This document shows positions 60,668-64,000 of a stretch of 64,000 bases of DNA, piece after piece. The translations under genes were made by a program, and so were the position numbers. The stretch is from Lentinus brumalis (lineage: Eukaryota; Basidiomycota; Agaricomycetes; Polyporales; Polyporaceae). Where the stretch lies: NCBI GenBank assembly GCA_001792895.1, contig MARA01000001.1, forward strand, positions 1,860,001 to 1,924,000. Direction: 5' to 3'. The notes beneath the pieces were generated by a model. The model worked only from the letters and a program-made list of their open reading frames with translations, did no database searches and was not told the DNA's origin. Numbering within the stretch: position 1 is the stretch's first letter; each line of letters opens with the position of its first letter.

Positions 60668-63600
60668 GGTGCTGTGCGGGGCGAGGATAGCAGGAAGCCA
60701 AGGACGGAGGGAAACTGGAAGACAGCAGGGGCCAAGACAGGGAGTTACGGGCAAGAGTGATATAAGTACTTGGCGCGTGGGTGGTAGAGGTGGTCAGATG
60801 CAGAGCCGCTGCGTAGTTCAATTGCAACGCTGAGACCCCGGCCTCCGCACTTGATTCGCACGCCCCCATTGGCCCCAATTCCCACGCTACTCACCGGGGT
60901 AACGCACACGCTGACACCACTGCTACTCCAGCATCGGACTTACAGCGGGTCCGGAAAGTAATGAGACTCGTGGGCTTTTTTTCGACACGGGAAAGATACC
61001 TGCCATTCCTCCGAACGCATCCTCCGGACTGTAGGCGCTCAAGGTGACACCTGTCAACCTTTGAAGCCCTAACCTTACGGCTACTTTCGCAGTCAGATTT
61101 GTTCCCCGATGAGGCGGAGGTCGAACACTTGAAGCGTGGACTACGATGCATTTATTGACTCGGCCGGAGATGGGCGTCTGTTACGGGAAGATGGCCCCCG
61201 GAAGATGCGTTCGGAAGACTGACAGGTATCGAAAGAAAATTCCAACGTCTCATTACTTTCCGGACCTGCTGTAACCAACTCGGAATACTTACGCCTCGAA
61301 CCTACCGAGCTCGTACAGCAGCGGCGAATGCGAACAGCTGGGAGTAACTTGAGTACGTGCCTCCGACTCATCATTTGACCATGCGTCGGCATCATTGCCT
61401 GCTATCATAGCTATCACGCCCCTGCCCGCGCAGTGTGATGCGCAACTTATGCACTGGCACTGGCAGAAAAGGACATCTTGCTCGACCTTAGAATCTCAAC
61501 AGCTCGAAGTGGTGTTGACACCAGCTCTGTGCCATCTCGATAGCCTGACCGTCTGCATATTCCAAGTACGCTAGAACCCGACATGCTTCCGTGCCTTCAT
61601 CTGCAATGATGCTCAAGCTATGTCGCCCTAGACCACAAGCGGCGTAACAGGGCGACAGCAATACCGTCTTCAACAGGGTTGTGATGGGAAACACAGAATC
61701 GTTCGTCCGGGTCCATCCCTCCCAATGAGTCTTTCCCGTACAGGTGTAAGCTTACTACGCTGCGCGACAGCTTGATTACAGGCAGCGCGCCTTGCATTCA
61801 ATCGCGAGCGAGTTCGCCTCACCTACCGGCATGTGAGGCCTATCCGCATCGGACCCCCGAGTACGGGACCCGCCGCACCCGCACCACATTTCCGACGCCC
61901 TCGCTTCTTGCCGGTCCCAGCACGACCAGTGCAACATATGCGCTTAGACCTAATCCGTGAGCGGTCCTGACTTGAACGACATATCAGCCTCCCCGTTGAT
62001 CGCTAGCTCCATACGGTAAGTCATCCAATACTTTCCGACAAATATGTGACATGCCCAGCCTAACGTGAGGACACGCAAGGATGCATGCACCGCCCCACCA
62101 TGCCGCTCTGTCGAATGGCAATTTAGTCTTTCTGGCCAAGAGGTCGATCTGCCTCACAGGCGCGCCGCCCAGCATGCGCCCAACGCCGCATATCGCCGAG
62201 TTATCTGGGTCGCAGGGGAGTCCGTCTATGTAAGTACTGTATCCTTGTTCTAGTTGCCTCCCGGACAATATTGTGTCGAATGGTCACCACTGGTGAGCAT
62301 GACGCTAGCCATGAGTATGTTCTTATTGTCTGACCATATCTACGCGCTTTCACAGTAACTTGTATTGGGCCCGGACTGCGCAGCAGCAATCTTGCACCGC
62401 CGCCGCATCCCGCTCGGGCATTGGTCCGAGGTGCGTCCTCTCTGCAAGTCAACACCTCCGAGGCGGAACGAAGCGTGCATCGACGCCACGTAGTGCCGCC
62501 TGCTGTGGACCGGGTCTGCGAGGCGTCGTAGACGCCGTACTCCCACTGTTGCAGGCGAATCTCACCGTGAAGATGTTTTACGCACGCACGGACCGATCAC
62601 TTGCTGTTCATGGATACCGGTCTCAGTACGGCGGCGTTCCGCCTCATCGCATCCCTGCTTCTTACCGCCCCTGACAATCATGCCCTACCTTCTGGAACGG
62701 TCCTACCTATCCCTCGCAGAATCGTGGAGCAGTCATAGACCTTCACTCTACCAGCTCATATCCCAGCTGACGTACTCATCTTCCAGTATGCAGTCCGAGC
62801 ATGCATTCGACCTCACCACTCCCGCCCGACCCTCAACATTGTGCGACTGTGGCGCGACATACCTCCTGGGCCAAAGTCGCTGCAGGGACCCTACGTCGCC
62901 TTCAGGCACCACGAGCTCACGCATTCGCAGCACAACCTCTCACGGGCGACTGCGAAGGCCGTAAGCGCACTGCTTCAAGCTTCAGCGGCGGTATTCCCTC
63001 TGCCACGGCTGGTCGGCCATGTACAGGAAACTGTAAAGTTCATTGGCTTGCGTCAATATGGCCGTCGCTCGGTCTGCTCATACGGCAAGCACTTCTGCCG
63101 CTCCGGCGTGGTGCTCCGTGGGCATGTTAACTTACGTACCACGAGGCTCCCACCATGAAGTCTTCGCGAATCCTCAAGGTCTTGCTGCGGTACAGTACGT
63201 GCTCTCTTTGTCATGAAAGATGTACGTAGCCTTGAACAGGCCGTCTACCTTGGAGCTCTCACTCGCCTCGTGGTTCAGTACAGGTCACGATGGTGAGGTC
63301 TGCAGTACTCATCTCCGCAGCGCCTTGCAGTCTAGTGCCTAGTCCAATTACGAGCCTGCCACTCTTGAAGGTTCCATGCCAGTAATGCGGTGAACCGAGG
63401 CGGCCCTGGGGTCCTATGGTATGAAGCCCCGGAAGAGCGGAAGCACACTGTGCGCGTCAGGACATCCGAAAACCGGATGTTTTGCCGGTCGCGATAAGTC
63501 GCATTTTCAGACTTCTCATGGTCGAATACGTCCATAATCAGTAGGTAGAAGTCCGAATCTGCAGCAACAGTGTTTGGACTTTAAATGCATATATCGGACT

Positions 63601-63929
63601 TCTCATTCGGACGGTACTTCAGCAGCTAGAAGTTCGATATTGCGACTCGAGAACGCGCGGTATGCGTTCGGCATTGGTACTGGTAGCGAGACAGGTTGAG
63701 CACACATCGGCAGCTCGAGGGCGACAAACAGTGGCATTATATACAGTATGAATACAGGATGTACAGCGGCGAGTATAATATACAGTAGCTATGGATACAA
63801 AGAATAGCCTCGAGGGCCACCGTCGTGTGCGAGCAGAAGAGCGTCCATGAAGGGAGGGAGGGAGATGCCGCGCGCGGTCGCGGCTTGCGAGCGTCGATAT
63901 TCTGCCAGTGCTGGCGGCTTGAAGGTCAC
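60668..63929. other. 3.3-kb gene-poor stretch
   Basis: Left end is the VCX1 promoter, with a TATA-like TTATATC on the minus strand at 60759-60765. Further right I find only short chance open frames. One plus-strand stretch (62610-63160) reads almost uninterrupted but carries an in-frame TAG and no domain. A cytochrome P450, F-box or transposase was considered and not supported. This may be decayed sequence. Confidence 0.35.
63510..63606. repeat. Small direct and inverted repeats
   Basis: The 10-mer GACTTCTCAT occurs at 63510-63519 and 63597-63606. An inverted pair, AGAAGTCCGA (63547-63556) and TCGGACTTCT (63594-63603), lies between and over the second copy. These may be transcription-factor sites or a remnant of a terminal-repeat element. 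Confidence 0.4.
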
Positions 63930-63998
63930 TTAAGGATGATCGTTGTCGTCCTCGTCGTCCTCGGGAACGTCGTCCGTACCATCTTCGGCACCCGGACT
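63930..63998 (-). CDS. C-terminal fragment of an acidic protein, truncated by window end
   Basis: The minus-strand frame ending at TAA (63930-63932) reads SPGAEDGTDDVPEDDEDD then NDHP. It is an acidic tail of the type seen on many nuclear chaperones and kinase regulators. The rest lies outside the window, so no family can be assigned, and chance cannot be ruled out. Confidence 0.35.
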   Translation of the reverse strand, partial: SPGAEDGTDDVPEDDEDDNDHP

Positions 63999-64000
63999 TG

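Noticed and set aside
62610..63160. Nearly open plus-strand stretch near 62.6-63.1 kb
   Set aside because: It contains an in-frame TAG, no domain and no convincing splice sites.

Overview
The window is nuclear DNA of a filamentous basidiomycete, most likely an Agaricomycete of polypore type. Genes are dense and on both strands. Coding sequence is GC-rich and split by many short introns, mostly 45-65 nt. The gene set is eukaryotic and fungal: Atg17, Arp3, HOPS Vps39, B-type cyclin, Fox2, HET-domain protein. Nearly all gene models below were assembled by hand from reading frame, splice signals and remembered family sequence. Exon borders are therefore predictions, although almost every model closes in frame. 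No bacterial, plasmid, phage or CRISPR feature was seen.

Layout from left to right. 0-7 kb: a Myb/SANT-like nuclear protein (+), a Cys-rich LysM protein (-), a secreted endonuclease/exonuclease/phosphatase-fold nuclease (+) and a hydrolase remnant (+). 7-20.5 kb: a tiny TUDOR-like protein, the HOPS/CORVET subunit Vps39, a HET-domain protein, a secreted Egh16/Gas1-like protein, an orphan gene and a small predicted mitochondrial protein. 20.7-28 kb: Atg17, an intron-containing tRNA-Val(AAC), Arp3 and a SelO-type pseudokinase. 28-35 kb: a cytochrome b5-acyl-CoA dehydrogenase fusion and cyclin B. 35-44 kb: a weak orphan gene, an FHA/G-patch protein, the NHEJ factor XLF, a Cys/His-rich orphan and alpha-methylacyl-CoA racemase. 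44-57 kb: a YOR1-like ABC transporter, the Dbp6/DDX51 helicase and peroxisomal Fox2. 57.8-60.7 kb: a Vcx1-type Ca2+/H+ exchanger. The last 3 kb is nearly empty until a truncated acidic C-terminus at the right edge.

Three genes between 28.5 and 57 kb encode consecutive or linked steps of peroxisomal fatty-acid beta-oxidation: the cytochrome b5-ACAD fusion, AMACR and Fox2. All three end in a canonical PTS1 tripeptide (ARL, AKL, AKL). This loose linkage is the most system-like feature of the window. Two highly conserved genes, Arp3 and Fox2, each lack one base in a short homopolymer run (C5 and G5). Assembly error or genuine gene damage would both explain this. Other points of note are three GC-AG introns, micro-exons down to 8 nt, and several orphan genes.
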